Shown here one piece after another: positions 47,708 to 57,449 of a stretch of 64,000 nucleotides of DNA. The position numbers were made by a program, and so were the translations under genes. Source of the DNA: an uncultured Bacteroidales bacterium (GTDB lineage Bacteria > Bacteroidota > Bacteroidia > Bacteroidales > Bacteroidaceae); NCBI GenBank assembly GCA_902802815.1, contig CADCNQ010000003.1, positions 1-64,000 on the forward strand. Reading direction: 5' to 3'. Numbering within the stretch: the stretch's first letter is position 1; each line of letters begins with the position of its first letter. The notes under the pieces are model-generated. The model made no database searches. It had not been told where the DNA came from and saw only the letters and a program-made list of their open reading frames with translations.

Positions 47708-49981
47708 ATGAACACTAACTTTTCCAAGGATTTGACCTTTCTCATCGCGTTCTCCTTCAGCGAGAGCGGACGTCTCGGAGGTGACATTGTGTCACCCATA
47801 CATTTGCTGTTGGCAATGATGCGCCAAAATGGCAGTAAGGGTGCTGTACTCATCCGTGAGATTCAGCCCGACACCGATTCCATCATAAAGGATTTGGAGC
47901 AGAACGGCGCCAACCATCTCATCGGTGTGCCCTCCAAGCCCGGCGAGGTGCCGATGGACATACAGGCTTCCCGTCTCATACGTCTTGCCATTCTCGAGGC
48001 CCGCATGATGCAGGCTCCCGAGGTGGACACCGAGCATCTTCTTCTGGCTCTGCTCAAGGAGAAGGACAACCCTGCCGGACGTATTCTGGAGCGCCACGGC
48101 GTCACCTTCGAACAGATAGCACGTATCCTCAATCCCGGCGGTCTGCCCGGCGACGAAGAGGCTGACGACGAGGAGGCAGAACCCGCCGGCATGGACGACC
48201 TGTCGGGTGCGGGTGAGGTGAGCCCTGCCGGCACATCGGCTCTCGATGCCTTCTCCACCGACCTCACACAGTTGGCCCGCACGGGCAAGATGGACCCTGT
48301 CATCGGCCGTGAGAAGGAGATAGAGCGCGTGGAGCAGATACTGTGTCGCCGCAAGAAGAACAATCCCATCCTCATCGGCGAACCCGGTGTGGGCAAGAGT
48401 GCCATCGTCGAGGGTCTGGCCATGCACATCGCCATGGGCAAGGCTCCCTCGCTGCTTTCCGACCGCCGCATCGTGATGCTCGACATTGCCTCCGTGGTGG
48501 CCGGTACTAAGTATCGCGGCCAGTTTGAGGAGCGCCTCAAGAGTATCACCGCCGAACTCAAGCAGCATCCAGAGATCATTGTTTTCATCGACGAGATACA
48601 CACCCTCGTGGGTGCGGGCGGAGCCACCGGTGCCATGGATGCCGCCAATCTGCTGAAGCCTGCTTTGGCACGCGGCGATATACGCTGCATCGGAGCCACC
48701 ACCGTGGACGAGTTCCGCAAGACGATAGAGAAGGACGGAGCCCTCGACCGCCGTTTCCAGAAGGTGATGGTGCGCGAGACCACTGCCGAGGAGACGCTGG
48801 AGATACTGCGTCTTCTGCAGCCTCACTACGAGATGCACCACAACGTCACCTATACCGATGCTGCCATCGAGGCCTGCGTGCATCTGTCCGACCGCTTCGT
48901 AAGTTCCCGTTCGTTCCCCGACAAGGCGCTCGATGCCATGGACGAGGCCGGTGCCAAGGTGCATCTCATGGGCGGTGAAGTCACGGAGGACACCGTGGCC
49001 GAGGTCATCAGCATGATGACGGGAATTCCCGCCTCGCGTGTGGGTCAGAAGGAGCGCGCCCGTCTGCTCTCCCTGGAGGATACGCTCAGGAAGTCCGTCA
49101 TAGGTCAGGATGAGGCCATCCATCGTGTGGTGCGTGCCATACAGTGCAGTCGCATGGGTCTGAAAGACCCGAAGAAGCCCATCGGCACGTTCCTCTTCGT
49201 GGGCCCCACGGGTGTGGGCAAGACCTACCTGTGCAAGCGCCTGGCCTGCGAGATGTTCGGCAGCGAGGACGCTCTCATCCGCATCGATATGTCCGAGTAT
49301 ATGGAGAAGCACACTGTCTCCCGCATGGTGGGTGCGCCTCCGGGCTATGTGGGCTACGACGAGGGCGGCCAGCTCACCGAGCGTGTGCGCCGCCGTCCCT
49401 ACAGCATCGTCCTGCTCGACGAGATAGAGAAGGCCCATCAGGACGTTTACAACATACTCCTTCAGGTGATGGACGAGGGTCGTCTCACCGACGGCAACGG
49501 TGCCACGATAGACTTCAAGAACACCATCATCATCATGACCTCCAACATCGGCACGCGCCAGCTCAAGGAATTCGGCGGCGGCATCGGTTTTGCCGCTTCG
49601 CAAGGCGAGGTGGACCGTCAGCGTGCGCGCAGCATTGTGGACAAGGCCATCAGGAAGCAGTTCGCTCCCGAGTTCCTCAACCGTCTGGACGACATTATCC
49701 ATTTCGACCAGCTCGGCGAGGAGACCATACAGCGCATCGTGAGCCTCGAACTGCAGCCTCTCATGCAGCGCATCGCCGACTTGGGCTATCAGCTCACCGT
49801 CACTCCCGAGGCGCAGCAGTTCCTGGCACACAAGGGCTACGACGTGCAGTACGGTGCCCGTCCGCTCTCACGCGCCATACGCACCTGTCTGGAGGAACCC
49901 CTCTGCGAGGTGATGATGCAGGGAGGACGCAAGAGAAAATACAAAACATCAGTAGATAACGATAAAATTATACTTTCATGA
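47708..49981 (+). CDS. ClpC/ClpA-type AAA+ unfoldase lacking the M domain
   Basis: The 757-aa protein unfolds substrates for ClpP. It has two Clp-N repeats (residues 1-145) and an acidic linker. AAA+ domain 1 has Walker A GEPGVGKS and Walker B VFIDEIH, and domain 2 has GPTGVGKT and [10 protein letters not shown]. An IGF tripeptide in GGGIGFAAS fits the ClpP-docking loop. Flanking sequence ([17 protein letters not shown]-like MGLKDPKKP) is ClpC-like, but the coiled-coil M domain expected after DEAGAKVHL is absent. The protein is thus ClpA-sized. Its TGA overlaps the htpG ATG as ATGA, suggesting a heat-shock operon. Confidence 0.93.
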   Translation: MNTNFSKDLTFLIAFSFSESGRLGGDIVSPIHLLLAMMRQNGSKGAVLIREIQPDTDSIIKDLEQNGANHLIGVPSKPGEVPMDIQASRLIRLAILEARMMQAPEVDTEHLLLALLKEKDNPAGRILERHGVTFEQIARILNPGGLPGDEEADDEEAEPAGMDDLSGAGEVSPAGTSALDAFSTDLTQLARTGKMDPVIGREKEIERVEQILCRRKKNNPILIGEPGVGKSAIVEGLAMHIAMGKAPSLLSDRRIVMLDIASVVAGTKYRGQFEERLKSITAELKQHPEIIVFIDEIHTLVGAGGATGAMDAANLLKPALARGDIRCIGATTVDEFRKTIEKDGALDRRFQKVMVRETTAEETLEILRLLQPHYEMHHNVTYTDAAIEACVHLSDRFVSSRSFPDKALDAMDEAGAKVHLMGGEVTEDTVAEVISMMTGIPASRVGQKERARLLSLEDTLRKSVIGQDEAIHRVVRAIQCSRMGLKDPKKPIGTFLFVGPTGVGKTYLCKRLACEMFGSEDALIRIDMSEYMEKHTVSRMVGAPPGYVGYDEGGQLTERVRRRPYSIVLLDEIEKAHQDVYNILLQVMDEGRLTDGNGATIDFKNTIIIMTSNIGTRQLKEFGGGIGFAASQGEVDRQRARSIVDKAIRKQFAPEFLNRLDDIIHFDQLGEETIQRIVSLELQPLMQRIADLGYQLTVTPEAQQFLAHKGYDVQYGARPLSRAIRTCLEEPLCEVMMQGGRKRKYKTSVDNDKIILS

Positions 49982-51840
49982 AAAAAGGTAACATTGGGGT
50001 AACGACTGAAAACATCTTCCCCGTCATCAAGAAATTCCTCTACAGCGACCACGACATATTCCTTCGCGAGATGGTGTCCAACGCTGTGGATGCTACACAG
50101 AAACTCAAGACGCTGGCCGGCAAGGGCGAGTTCCAGGGCGAACTGGGCGACCTCAAGGTGGAGGTGCTCATCGACAAGGAGGCCGGCACACTCACCGTGC
50201 GCGACCACGGCGTGGGCATGACTGCCGACGAGATAGAGCGCTACATCAATCAGATTGCCTTCTCCGGTGCGGGCGAGTTCCTTGAGAAGTACAAGGACGC
50301 CGAGGCCATCATCGGCCACTTCGGTCTGGGCTTCTATTCCTCCTTCATGGTGTCCGACCGCGTGGACATCCTCACCAAGAGCTATCAGGACGCTCCCGCC
50401 CAGAAGTGGTCGTGCGACGGCAGTCCCGAATTCTCCCTCGAGGAGATAGACAAGAGCGAGCGCGGCACCGACATCGTGATGCACCTCTCGGACGACTGCA
50501 AGGAGTTTCTCGAGAAGGGTAAGATAGAGCAGCTGCTCTCCAAGTACTGCCATTTCCTGCCCATCCCCGTGGTCTTCGGCAAGGAGAGCAAATGGGACGA
50601 GAAGGAGAAGAAGATGGTGGAGACCGACGAGGACCACGTGATAAATTCCGTGGCACCCCTGTGGATGCGCAAGCCCGCCGAACTCAAGGACGAGGACTAT
50701 AAGGAGTTCTACCGCCACCTTTTCCCCATGAGCGACGAACCCCTCTTCTGGATTCACCTCAATGTGGACTATCCCTTCAACCTCACGGGCATACTCTATT
50801 TCCCCAAGCTCAAGGAGAACATCGAGATGCAGCGCAACAAGATACAGCTCTACTGCAATCAGGTCTTCGTCACCGACCAGGTGGAGGGCATCGTCCCCGA
50901 GTTTCTCACGCTGCTCCACGGCGTTATCGACTCGCCCGACATTCCTCTGAACGTGAGCCGTTCCTATCTGCAGGGTGACCCCAACGTGAAAAAGATATCG
51001 AGCTACATCACCAAGAAGGTTTCCGACCGCCTTTCTTCCATCTTCAAGACGCAGCGCGCCGAGTATGAGGAGAAGTGGCAGGACATCTCCATCTTCATCG
51101 CCTACGGTATGCTCTCCGAGCCCGACTTCTACGACAAGGCCAAGGACTTCTATCTGCTCACCGACACCGAGGGCAAGCATTTCACCCTTGACGAGTACAA
51201 GACGCTCATTGCCTCCGAGCAGACCAACAAGGACGGTCAGACCATCTACCTCTATGCCACCGACAAGGAGGCTCAGTACGCCCAGATTGAGGCTGCCCGG
51301 AAGAAGGGCTACAGCGTGCTGCTGATGAACGGACAGCTCGATGCTCCTCTCATGAATATGCTTGAGACCAAGCTTGAGAAGTCCACCTTCACGCGTGTCG
51401 ATTCCGATGTCCTCGAGCGTCTTATCCTCAAGGAGGACGTCAAGGAGCAGACGGAGGAGGAGAAGAAGCAGTACGAGGGTCTCATCAAGGCCTTCTCCGA
51501 CCTGCTGAAGCCTGCCGAGGACGACAAGAAGGCTCCCACCTACAGTGTGCAGACGCAGTCGCTGGGTGCCGAGGCTGCTCCCGTCACACTCACGCAGAGC
51601 GAGTATATGCGTCGTATGAAGGAGATGGCACGCCTGCAGCCGGGTATGTCGTTCTATGGCGAACTGCCCGACTCCTACAATGTCATCCTCAACACCGACG
51701 CTCCTCTCATCCGCAAGGTCATCGACGGCGACGACAGCCAGGTGGCTCAGCTTGTGGACCTCTGCCTGCTGCAGAACGGTCTGCTCAAGGGTGAGGCTCT
51801 CCAGCGCTTCGTCGAGCGTACGATGCAGGGGCTTAGTTAA
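49978..51840 (+). CDS. htpG: Hsp90-family chaperone HtpG
   Basis: The 620-aa protein is bacterial Hsp90. The GHKL ATPase domain shows FLREMVSNAVDA with the catalytic glutamate and Mg-binding asparagine, DHGVGM and GHFGLGFYSSFMV. The middle domain has NVSRSYLQGDPNVKKI with the ATP-contacting arginine, and a C-terminal dimerisation domain follows. An acidic segment (KEQTEEEKKQYEG) separates the last two. The coding sequence, like the Clp gene before it, is strongly biased to C or G in third positions, as expected for abundant proteins. It is translationally coupled to the Clp gene by a 4-base overlap. Confidence 0.97.
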   Translation: MKKGNIGVTTENIFPVIKKFLYSDHDIFLREMVSNAVDATQKLKTLAGKGEFQGELGDLKVEVLIDKEAGTLTVRDHGVGMTADEIERYINQIAFSGAGEFLEKYKDAEAIIGHFGLGFYSSFMVSDRVDILTKSYQDAPAQKWSCDGSPEFSLEEIDKSERGTDIVMHLSDDCKEFLEKGKIEQLLSKYCHFLPIPVVFGKESKWDEKEKKMVETDEDHVINSVAPLWMRKPAELKDEDYKEFYRHLFPMSDEPLFWIHLNVDYPFNLTGILYFPKLKENIEMQRNKIQLYCNQVFVTDQVEGIVPEFLTLLHGVIDSPDIPLNVSRSYLQGDPNVKKISSYITKKVSDRLSSIFKTQRAEYEEKWQDISIFIAYGMLSEPDFYDKAKDFYLLTDTEGKHFTLDEYKTLIASEQTNKDGQTIYLYATDKEAQYAQIEAARKKGYSVLLMNGQLDAPLMNMLETKLEKSTFTRVDSDVLERLILKEDVKEQTEEEKKQYEGLIKAFSDLLKPAEDDKKAPTYSVQTQSLGAEAAPVTLTQSEYMRRMKEMARLQPGMSFYGELPDSYNVILNTDAPLIRKVIDGDDSQVAQLVDLCLLQNGLLKGEALQRFVERTMQGLS

Positions 51841-51868
51841 AGTTTAGAGTTTAAAGTTTAGAGTTGAG
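51841..51868. repeat. four 7-bp tandem repeats after htpG
   Basis: Four heptamers (agtttag, agtttaa, agtttag, agttgag) start at the base after the htpG stop codon. The period and the t-rich look match the heptamer array inside mnmE, although the sequence differs. Confidence 0.8.
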
Positions 51869-51875
51869 TTAACCA

Positions 51876-51905
51876 ATAAAAGCCGTCCGGAAGGGCGGCT
51901 TTTAT
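51876..51905. terminator. bidirectional terminator between htpG and the lipoprotein
   Basis: A 13-bp stem with one wobble (51876-51888 with 51893-51905) and a ggaa loop. The stem arms end in A and T runs on the two sides, serving convergent genes. Confidence 0.92.
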
Positions 51906-51941
51906 TAGTTTATAATTTGCTTTGGGCGGACGAGTCCTGTG

Positions 51942-52502
51942 TCATTTCTTGCGGACGGGGCGCACATAGAACTCTTCGGTGCGTTCATACCAATCGACGC
52001 CATAATACGCGGCACCCAGGCCGACAGACAACGCATAAGCATCTCTCGCATCGTAAGGCGTAGACGACCAAAAGCGCGTACTGCTACGACTAAACACATT
52101 GGAGGGTAAGAATATCTTGCCACCATTCGGCCCGGTGAACCTACCTCCATCCACGTTGCTCTGATTTACGTATTCGTATCGACACTTATCGAACAATTCT
52201 ACCATTTGGTCATACGTTGGTGCTGATGATGCCTGTCCGAATCTGTATAAATTGCCATTGTCTTCCGGTTTTGACGCACCCAGGTTACAGCATCGCCACA
52301 GCGTGCCGCTAGGCAGCCCCAGGTCTATCCAATGCGGGTGTTGGGTGTTGGGGCAAGTCTTGTAAGCCATATTGCCCGTGTCCGGAAGGCCGGGTATGGG
52401 ATTAACAATCTCGTTGTCGTCATCGTCGCCGCAGGAGGCAAAGCCTACACACACAGCTGCCAGCAGAAGCATTGGCAGCCACATAAACATTTTCTTTTTC
52501 AT
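51942..52502 (-). CDS. small lipoprotein with a FISUMP-like domain
   Basis: From the ATG at 52502 the 186-aa product has a lipoprotein signal with cysteine at residue 24 (GFASCGDDDDN). An ATG six codons earlier (52520) is also possible. The rest resembles the Fibrobacter major paralogous / DUF1566-type fold. It has WIDLGLPSGTLWRCCNLGAS, a YRFGQA motif, GPNGGKIFLPSN, FWSSTPYDARDAYAL and terminal FYVRPVRK. Such proteins are common secreted products of Bacteroidetes with no established biochemical role. It has its own promoter and terminates toward htpG. Confidence 0.85.
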   Translation of the reverse strand: MKKKMFMWLPMLLLAAVCVGFASCGDDDDNEIVNPIPGLPDTGNMAYKTCPNTQHPHWIDLGLPSGTLWRCCNLGASKPEDNGNLYRFGQASSAPTYDQMVELFDKCRYEYVNQSNVDGGRFTGPNGGKIFLPSNVFSRSSTRFWSSTPYDARDAYALSVGLGAAYYGVDWYERTEEFYVRPVRKK

Positions 52503-52552
52503 TGTTTGTTGTTTGTTCATTGGTAAGATTAGTTAAACAGTTATTTGCAGCA

Positions 52553-52583
52553 CAAAAATACAACAAAATCCGCAAACAGCAAA
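52553..52583 (-). promoter_or_regulatory. promoter of the small lipoprotein
   Basis: On the minus strand TTTG (52580-52583), 19 bases, TATTTTTG (52553-52560). The leader would be roughly 30-45 nt. Confidence 0.75.
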
Positions 52584-52667
52584 TTTTACGCGTAAAAAAC
52601 ATTAAAAAAATATAAAATGCAAGTATCATGTGTTTTGAAGGGAGCCTGTTTAATGGGCAATATCCGA

Positions 52668-52704
52668 TAAAACAATCCCCCGCTTCATGTTGAGGCAGGG
52701 GATT
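52668..52704 (-). terminator. terminator of the methyltransferase/DUF262 operon
   Basis: A two-part stem (52674-52680 with 52698-52704, and 52682-52686 with 52692-52696) is followed on the minus strand by GTTTTATC. It lies about 36 bp after the DUF262-HNH stop. Confidence 0.55.
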
Positions 52705-52739
52705 ATCCATCTTACTTCTTCCTTCTTACGTCAGCCGCC

Positions 52740-53912
52740 TCACCTGTTTCCTTTCGCTCTGTTGTGACTCTTGCAAAGCATCTGGCAGTTGCTGATGTCC
52801 GTGGCGCCGCCCTTGCTCCATGCCGTCACGTGGTCGGCATCCATATCCTTCAGATCCCAAATCTTGGTGTGGTTGGCATCATGACCGATGGCGCAGTAGG
52901 GACAGTTGCTTTCTCCCTTCTCCTTGGCTGCCGCCGTTTGCCGGGCATAGACGGCTTTCTTCGTGGGCTCGTCAAACACGCGGACGTTCAGCAGTTTGGT
53001 ATTCTGACAGCCGTCGAGAATGTATTCGTAGATACCTTTCTTGTCTTTCACATAGAAGCTCTCGTAGAGCTCACGCACCTTGGCTGCTACATCAGCAGGG
53101 TCGTAGGCCGTGTTGTGGAAGCGCTCGTAGAGCTCGCCCCACCTCAGGCCGCACATATCCTTCTCTGGATTAAAGTCGAACACGGCAGTAATCCAGTCGA
53201 TGACGGAAGTGAAATATGTCTTCAGTTCGTTGATATTATCATCATTGCGATGGGCTGCCATGTATTCCTCCGTATGCCCGCGACTTACCCAGTCGAGTGC
53301 TGTGGCAAGGTAGTCCTGGCGCTTTGCTGTGCCGGGGATGAAGCAGCTCCATTTGTTGATGTTGGTGTTGTTCGAGTTGGAAAACTCCTCTTTGGCTTTG
53401 GTGACAAAGGGGCCGCTATACACGGCGTTGAGTATCTCCTGTGTGTTGAGGGGAATGCCAACGATGTTGATGGTGCGGAACCAGTCTTTTATTTCCTTCT
53501 CTGTGCCTTCGCAGACATAGATGAGCAGCTTGGTGTTCAGGAAGCGCTCCTGTTCCTCCTTGTTGAGCGATGTGAAATACCAAGGTCTGCCGTCGGCATC
53601 TATCCATGCGAATTTCTCCGTGATGAAACGTCCCAGCGACGTGATGCGCTGCTGTCCGTCGAGCACTTCATATCTATCCTCACCGACCTTCGAGAAGTAG
53701 ATCAGTCCCAAGGGATAACCGTTGCGCACAGACTGAATCACATCCACTTCTTTCTTACCACCATTCTCGGCATAGAGATAATGGCGCTGAAACTCCGGCT
53801 GAATCGTCAGTCGCCCGGAGAGGCCATACAGACCTTTGCCTTCGTATTCGTTGTACTGGAAGCCTTTGCAGATATCGCCAATGGTCCAGTCGGTGATGAG
53901 TGTCGGTTTCAT
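52740..53912 (-). CDS. DUF262-HNH protein, possible DNA-cleaving partner
   Basis: The 390-aa product has an N-terminal DUF262 domain (GmrS/ParB-like NTPase-nuclease fold) with [11 protein letters not shown] and the core [15 protein letters not shown] near residue 85. The C-terminus is an HNH nuclease with [22 protein letters not shown] and CKSHN. In GmrSD systems DUF262 and DUF1524 (HNH-like) parts form a modification-dependent restriction enzyme, but here the second part is a standard Zn-binding HNH. The methyltransferase gene is 5 bp upstream in the same operon, so a restriction or other DNA-modification-linked role is likely (inference). Confidence 0.85.
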   Translation of the reverse strand: MKPTLITDWTIGDICKGFQYNEYEGKGLYGLSGRLTIQPEFQRHYLYAENGGKKEVDVIQSVRNGYPLGLIYFSKVGEDRYEVLDGQQRITSLGRFITEKFAWIDADGRPWYFTSLNKEEQERFLNTKLLIYVCEGTEKEIKDWFRTINIVGIPLNTQEILNAVYSGPFVTKAKEEFSNSNNTNINKWSCFIPGTAKRQDYLATALDWVSRGHTEEYMAAHRNDDNINELKTYFTSVIDWITAVFDFNPEKDMCGLRWGELYERFHNTAYDPADVAAKVRELYESFYVKDKKGIYEYILDGCQNTKLLNVRVFDEPTKKAVYARQTAAAKEKGESNCPYCAIGHDANHTKIWDLKDMDADHVTAWSKGGATDISNCQMLCKSHNRAKGNR

Positions 53913-53917
53913 GTTGC

Positions 53918-55039
53918 TTATTGTTTTTTGCGGATGATAATTCTAGAATAAGGGCATGATGATTTCCCTGATACGGGGTCTGTATAGGCTAAATCTGAAC
54001 GTCCTCTATAATTCTTTACTATTCCTATTTCCTTCGCGAGGTCACCTGCTCCAAGTCCTATGATTTCAAACTGTTCAGGGCAGTACCTGTCTAAGAGAGA
54101 ATCGGGGACTCCCATATAGCCCGGGTAATCAGACGGAATACATTCTACTGCAGGAATATCAATGGCATCGTAGTTGTCGTAGTGTATATATCCTCGATCC
54201 CTCAGTGTCTTATTTTTCCCATAGCGAAGATTATCTTTCATGGTCATCAACTGCAATGCTTCATGGCGACGACCATGATCAAGATTCGTAAACCATCTTA
54301 CTCCATTTACCCTCCACAAGAATTGCCCATTTTGAAAATAGGCGTTTTTCTGATTCGACATCTTGTCTGGATCATATAAAGTTGCATCGGCTATAAAGAA
54401 GGCTGCTCCTCCGTTAAAATATGAACTTCCCAGCCACATCTTATTATCTCTAATCAAGGGAAATATCTCTTTATAATGTATTGCATTGATATTACCAATA
54501 ACAAGAAATTGTTTCCTAACCTCATTTATCCACTCCATAAACTCCCTAAACAAAGAAAACGGGGGATTTGTTACTATAATATCAGCCTCATCTCTGAGCT
54601 TACAGACTTCCTTACTGCGGAAATCTCCGTCACCCTCCAGATAGTGCCACTCCAGGTCATCAAGGTCAATGTGGCCGTTGCCGTTGACATCGCGCGTCAG
54701 CTCGAATATCTTACCTTTGATGCGCGTTTTGTCCACGTCATACCACGCGCTGCTTGTCTCGAAGAGGGTAGGCTGGTAGTTCTTGTATTTCTTGCTCTCG
54801 ACGGCATACGATGTACTGATGAGCCGCTTCAGTCCGAGTCGCTCGAAGTTCTGCGCAAAGAAGCGGGTGAAGTTGCTCCACTCCGGATCATCGCAGGGTA
54901 GCAGCACCGTCTTGTCCCGAAAGGTGTCTGGATTGTATTCCAGATAGGCGTTCACCTCCTTCTGGATGTCGGCATACTGGGTATAAAATTCATCGTTCTT
55001 CGCCGCTTTCGCCGCACCGAGATTAGTGTTGTTTGCCAT
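53918..55039 (-). CDS. EcoRI-type adenine-specific DNA methyltransferase
   Basis: The start at 55039 gives [20 protein letters not shown], the characteristic N-terminus of the EcoRI methylase family (PF13651). A GTG start ten codons upstream is less likely. The 373-aa enzyme has the [19 protein letters not shown] block near residue 50, the catalytic motif IV variant NPPF in [14 protein letters not shown], and [10 protein letters not shown]. It would methylate N6 of adenine in a short palindrome, but the target is not deducible. No EcoRI-like endonuclease is present. The DUF262-HNH gene follows after 5 bp. It reads from a promoter about 300 bp upstream through a highly folded leader. Confidence 0.92.
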   Translation of the reverse strand: MANNTNLGAAKAAKNDEFYTQYADIQKEVNAYLEYNPDTFRDKTVLLPCDDPEWSNFTRFFAQNFERLGLKRLISTSYAVESKKYKNYQPTLFETSSAWYDVDKTRIKGKIFELTRDVNGNGHIDLDDLEWHYLEGDGDFRSKEVCKLRDEADIIVTNPPFSLFREFMEWINEVRKQFLVIGNINAIHYKEIFPLIRDNKMWLGSSYFNGGAAFFIADATLYDPDKMSNQKNAYFQNGQFLWRVNGVRWFTNLDHGRRHEALQLMTMKDNLRYGKNKTLRDRGYIHYDNYDAIDIPAVECIPSDYPGYMGVPDSLLDRYCPEQFEIIGLGAGDLAKEIGIVKNYRGRSDLAYTDPVSGKSSCPYSRIIIRKKQ

Positions 55040-55040
55040 A

Positions 55041-55232
55041 CGCGATTGATAGTTTTCATAGTATAGCACCGACTATCAATCACGCCAAGACGCAGAAAGG
55101 TGTGATGCACCTTTTGCGTTCAGCTTCGAGGCAGCCTCGGAATGGAAACCCCGTCATCTTCACAAGAATGCACCACACCTATGTGTGTGCATCGCTATGA
55201 CTGAAGATGAAAGGTGCCCATTATGGCCACCT
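55041..55232. promoter_or_regulatory. series of stem-loops upstream of the methyltransferase
   Basis: Four hairpins and one imperfect inverted repeat lie within 192 bp. The repeat has arms 55041-55053 and 55072-55084 (12 of 13 pairs) just before the ATG. A 12-bp stem with one bulge spans 55090-55119, and a short stem spans 55127-55139. A two-helix stem-loop has outer arms 55154-55162 and 55202-55210 (9 bp) and an inner 10-bp stem. A last stem spans 55212-55232. The segment 55098-55110 is complementary, with one mismatch, to 55168-55180, so an alternative pairing between two hairpins is possible. The region lies within the predicted leader of the minus-strand operon and may be a regulatory or separate RNA. 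It resembles no family I know. Confidence 0.7.
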
Positions 55233-55343
55233 CACCACGTATTATCTCGTTGCGTTTTTATTTCCAATAAGTTTCCGAGGCTTTTGGCTGAACGCGAAAT
55301 AATAGCGAATGCTTTTTGTCCGGATTTCTCCCCGAACTGATGG

Positions 55344-55377
55344 CAAAGATACAAAGATTTTTTGAATGAGTAGCAAA
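55344..55377 (-). promoter_or_regulatory. promoter of the methyltransferase/DUF262 operon
   Basis: On the minus strand TTTG (55374-55377), 22 bases, TATCTTTG (55344-55351). Transcription would begin near 55338, about 300 nt before the methyltransferase ATG, leaving room for the folded leader. Confidence 0.75.
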
Positions 55378-55452
55378 AACGCATTATTGAGGAGATAATT
55401 CTTCCCAAAAAAATATAAAATATGCAGCAAAGCCACCAAGTCGGCAGTAAAG

Positions 55453-55487
55453 ATAAAAAGAGCAGACCCCTAAATAGAAGTCTGCTC
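55453..55487 (-). terminator. terminator of the primase cluster
   Basis: An 8-bp perfect stem (55460-55467 with 55480-55487) is followed on the minus strand by five Ts. It lies about 50 bp after the stop of the DUF3987-like gene. Confidence 0.8.
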
Positions 55488-55504
55488 CCGAGGGAATGGT
55501 CTAA

Positions 55505-55536
55505 TGTCGACTTTCCTACTTTCCTACTTTCTGCAT
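55505..55536. repeat. left repeat of the primase cluster
   Basis: Tandem actttcct octamers form a 27-bp sequence (55505-55531) that recurs inverted at 60440-60466 with two mismatches. Positions 55520-55536 are also a perfect 17-bp direct repeat of 60594-60610. Confidence 0.85.
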
Positions 55537-55537
55537 T

Positions 55538-57439
55538 TTATATTATCGGAAGTTCGGCAACAAGTTTCTTGTAGTGTCCACGCATGGTGCGCTCGATGGC
55601 CTTGTCTGCCTCCAGTCGCTGCAAAGTCTTTTGACCTGCACGGTTGTTTGCATAGCCGAATGTCTGTGAAAATACTTCTGTGCTGAACTCTTCGGGCAAC
55701 AGACGGAAACACTCGATAAACTTGTTCGTGCGGCGACATTGCTTTGCTGCTTCCTGCAACTGGTCGTTATAGTATTTGCGGTGCAGTTCGTAATACCAGA
55801 AATGCTGTGTCCTATATTGTATGTCAAGCACTAAATCCACCAAAGAACGGTCTACATCATCAGGAGTATAGGTGCCGTTTTTTTCGCGCTCCTCCCAATG
55901 GCGCATGTCAATGTAGGGAGCCGAGATATTGATGCCGTAGTATGGTACACGCTTGATAAGCAGCCAATCGGCCTTGTCGCGGTTATTGAAATCGGCAATG
56001 GCACGGCGCTCGTCGCACCACTTATGCACGTGCTCTACCAGAGGCCACAAGGGCAGTTCACCACGACGCTGGTCCAGACGATAGGCCCACTGACGCAAGG
56101 TCTCATTGTATGCGCTCAAGTTAGAATCCTCTTTGCGACGTAACGGCATCATTTTGAAGTCATCCTCGCCCATTGGGATTGTGGCGGTACGTGTATCGAG
56201 ACCAGAATTGACAGAGCGTTCGTTGACGAGCTTCTGGAGCGTAGGCGGTGTGAACGTCTCCATCATGTTCCAAAAAACGCGATAACGCCCAGATACCGAC
56301 TGCTTGTTGGAGTAATGCTGGTCATCGATTTCCCCGTGGAAACTAAGCAGAATCATATTGCTGCGCGAAATCCAAGACCCCGACTTGCCTATCTCTAGGT
56401 CTTTTTCCGAAGAACAGGTAACCATGTGACGCCCCATCATCTCGCCGTCTACTTCCTCTTTGCAGTTGATCATTGAGCGGATGAATTCGGAGTTGGACGA
56501 GCGATAGCCAAACATGCGATTGTAAATCGCCGGGCGAAGGTCTTTCTCCTTATTGGCTCCTTTTGCATCGGTCTCACTCTTCCACGTGTTGGTGCTTTCG
56601 TCGGCCAATTCACCCTCGGCAATGACAGGAGCCAGCAGCAACTCAGAAATTCTCTCCAGCGAATGCTTTCCGCTTGTAGGGTCTCCTACGCCCCAGATAA
56701 TGTAGTTGAGACGCATTCTTTCACATTCGTTTGCGTAGAAATAGTAGTAGCACAAATCCATGCATGTGCCCATCATGGCTGCTGAGGCAAAGAGGAGGAA
56801 AGGCCACAGACGACGTGGATGGGGCTCGCACACCTCGCGCAGACATGGGTACACGTCGAACAACGATTCTATTGTGTCACACCAGCGGTCGAACGGCAGG
56901 ATGGCCAAGGGGTTGGAGCTCTTCGTGACAGTTGTCTGGTCGAGATTGATACCAGCCTTATCCATCAGTTCTTTCAGGACCTTCGGATAGTGGGTCAACA
57001 GTTTCTTCTTGGCTGCCGTCTGACACAAGTCTTCCACCTCGCCCGGATTGGGGCTCCATGCCTTCACCCAGTCCAGTCGGTAGGCCATCTGGATGGCTTT
57101 CTGCGCATCGTTGTCGTTGTAGTAGCACAGCCAGTGGGATGTCTCCGTCTGCATGCGCTCATGCTTCGTATGAGGGGGCAGGGTGGGGCCGTAGTACTCG
57201 TTGAGCACCCGGATGAAGGCCTCGTCTTCCCGTGAGAATTCAGCCGGTGCTTCATTATGCGACATTTCCGGGGTGGTGGAGACACTATTCACTTTCGCCT
57301 TCTCTTTGCGCTTCTGGGCTTTCAGTTCCTCGTCATACTTCTTCCACTTGGGGTCGGTGGGCGCAGATCCGTTGGGCTGCTGGCGGTAGAGTTCGCCTTG
57401 CTGCAAGTCGTAGTCAGTTCTTATGATGTTATTATCCAT
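55538..57439 (-). CDS. DUF3987-like primase-associated P-loop protein
   Basis: The ATG at 57439 gives MDNNIIRTDYDLQQG and a 633-aa product. The mid region has a Walker A-like loop in WGVGDPTSGKHSLERI near residue 255, a following acidic and aromatic region, and GEIDDQHYSNK. The whole looks like the DUF3987 helicase/ATPase-like proteins that travel with VirE_N primases in Bacteroidales mobile elements. That assignment rests on context and pattern, not a clear full-length match. It begins 10 bp after the VirE_N stop. It is the last gene of the cluster and is followed by a terminator. Its job could be DNA replication of the element (inference). Confidence 0.65.
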   Translation of the reverse strand: MDNNIIRTDYDLQQGELYRQQPNGSAPTDPKWKKYDEELKAQKRKEKAKVNSVSTTPEMSHNEAPAEFSREDEAFIRVLNEYYGPTLPPHTKHERMQTETSHWLCYYNDNDAQKAIQMAYRLDWVKAWSPNPGEVEDLCQTAAKKKLLTHYPKVLKELMDKAGINLDQTTVTKSSNPLAILPFDRWCDTIESLFDVYPCLREVCEPHPRRLWPFLLFASAAMMGTCMDLCYYYFYANECERMRLNYIIWGVGDPTSGKHSLERISELLLAPVIAEGELADESTNTWKSETDAKGANKEKDLRPAIYNRMFGYRSSNSEFIRSMINCKEEVDGEMMGRHMVTCSSEKDLEIGKSGSWISRSNMILLSFHGEIDDQHYSNKQSVSGRYRVFWNMMETFTPPTLQKLVNERSVNSGLDTRTATIPMGEDDFKMMPLRRKEDSNLSAYNETLRQWAYRLDQRRGELPLWPLVEHVHKWCDERRAIADFNNRDKADWLLIKRVPYYGINISAPYIDMRHWEEREKNGTYTPDDVDRSLVDLVLDIQYRTQHFWYYELHRKYYNDQLQEAAKQCRRTNKFIECFRLLPEEFSTEVFSQTFGYANNRAGQKTLQRLEADKAIERTMRGHYKKLVAELPII

Positions 57440-57449
57440 ATTGATAAAA

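Larger units (their letters stand above)
55240..55537. other. gene-less stretch between restriction-like operon and primase cluster
   Basis: Apart from the promoter at 55344-55377, the terminator at 55453-55487 and the octamer repeats from 55505, I see nothing coding. A 65-codon minus frame (55242-55439) is AT-rich and crosses the promoter, so it is not called. Confidence 0.6.

Noticed and set aside
47792..49831. 679-codon antisense open frame across the Clp gene
   Set aside because: It lies opposite a strongly conserved gene and is explained by the C/G bias of third codon positions.
55242..55439. 65-codon minus frame before the methyltransferase
   Set aside because: It covers the operon promoter and is composed of AT-rich low-information codons.
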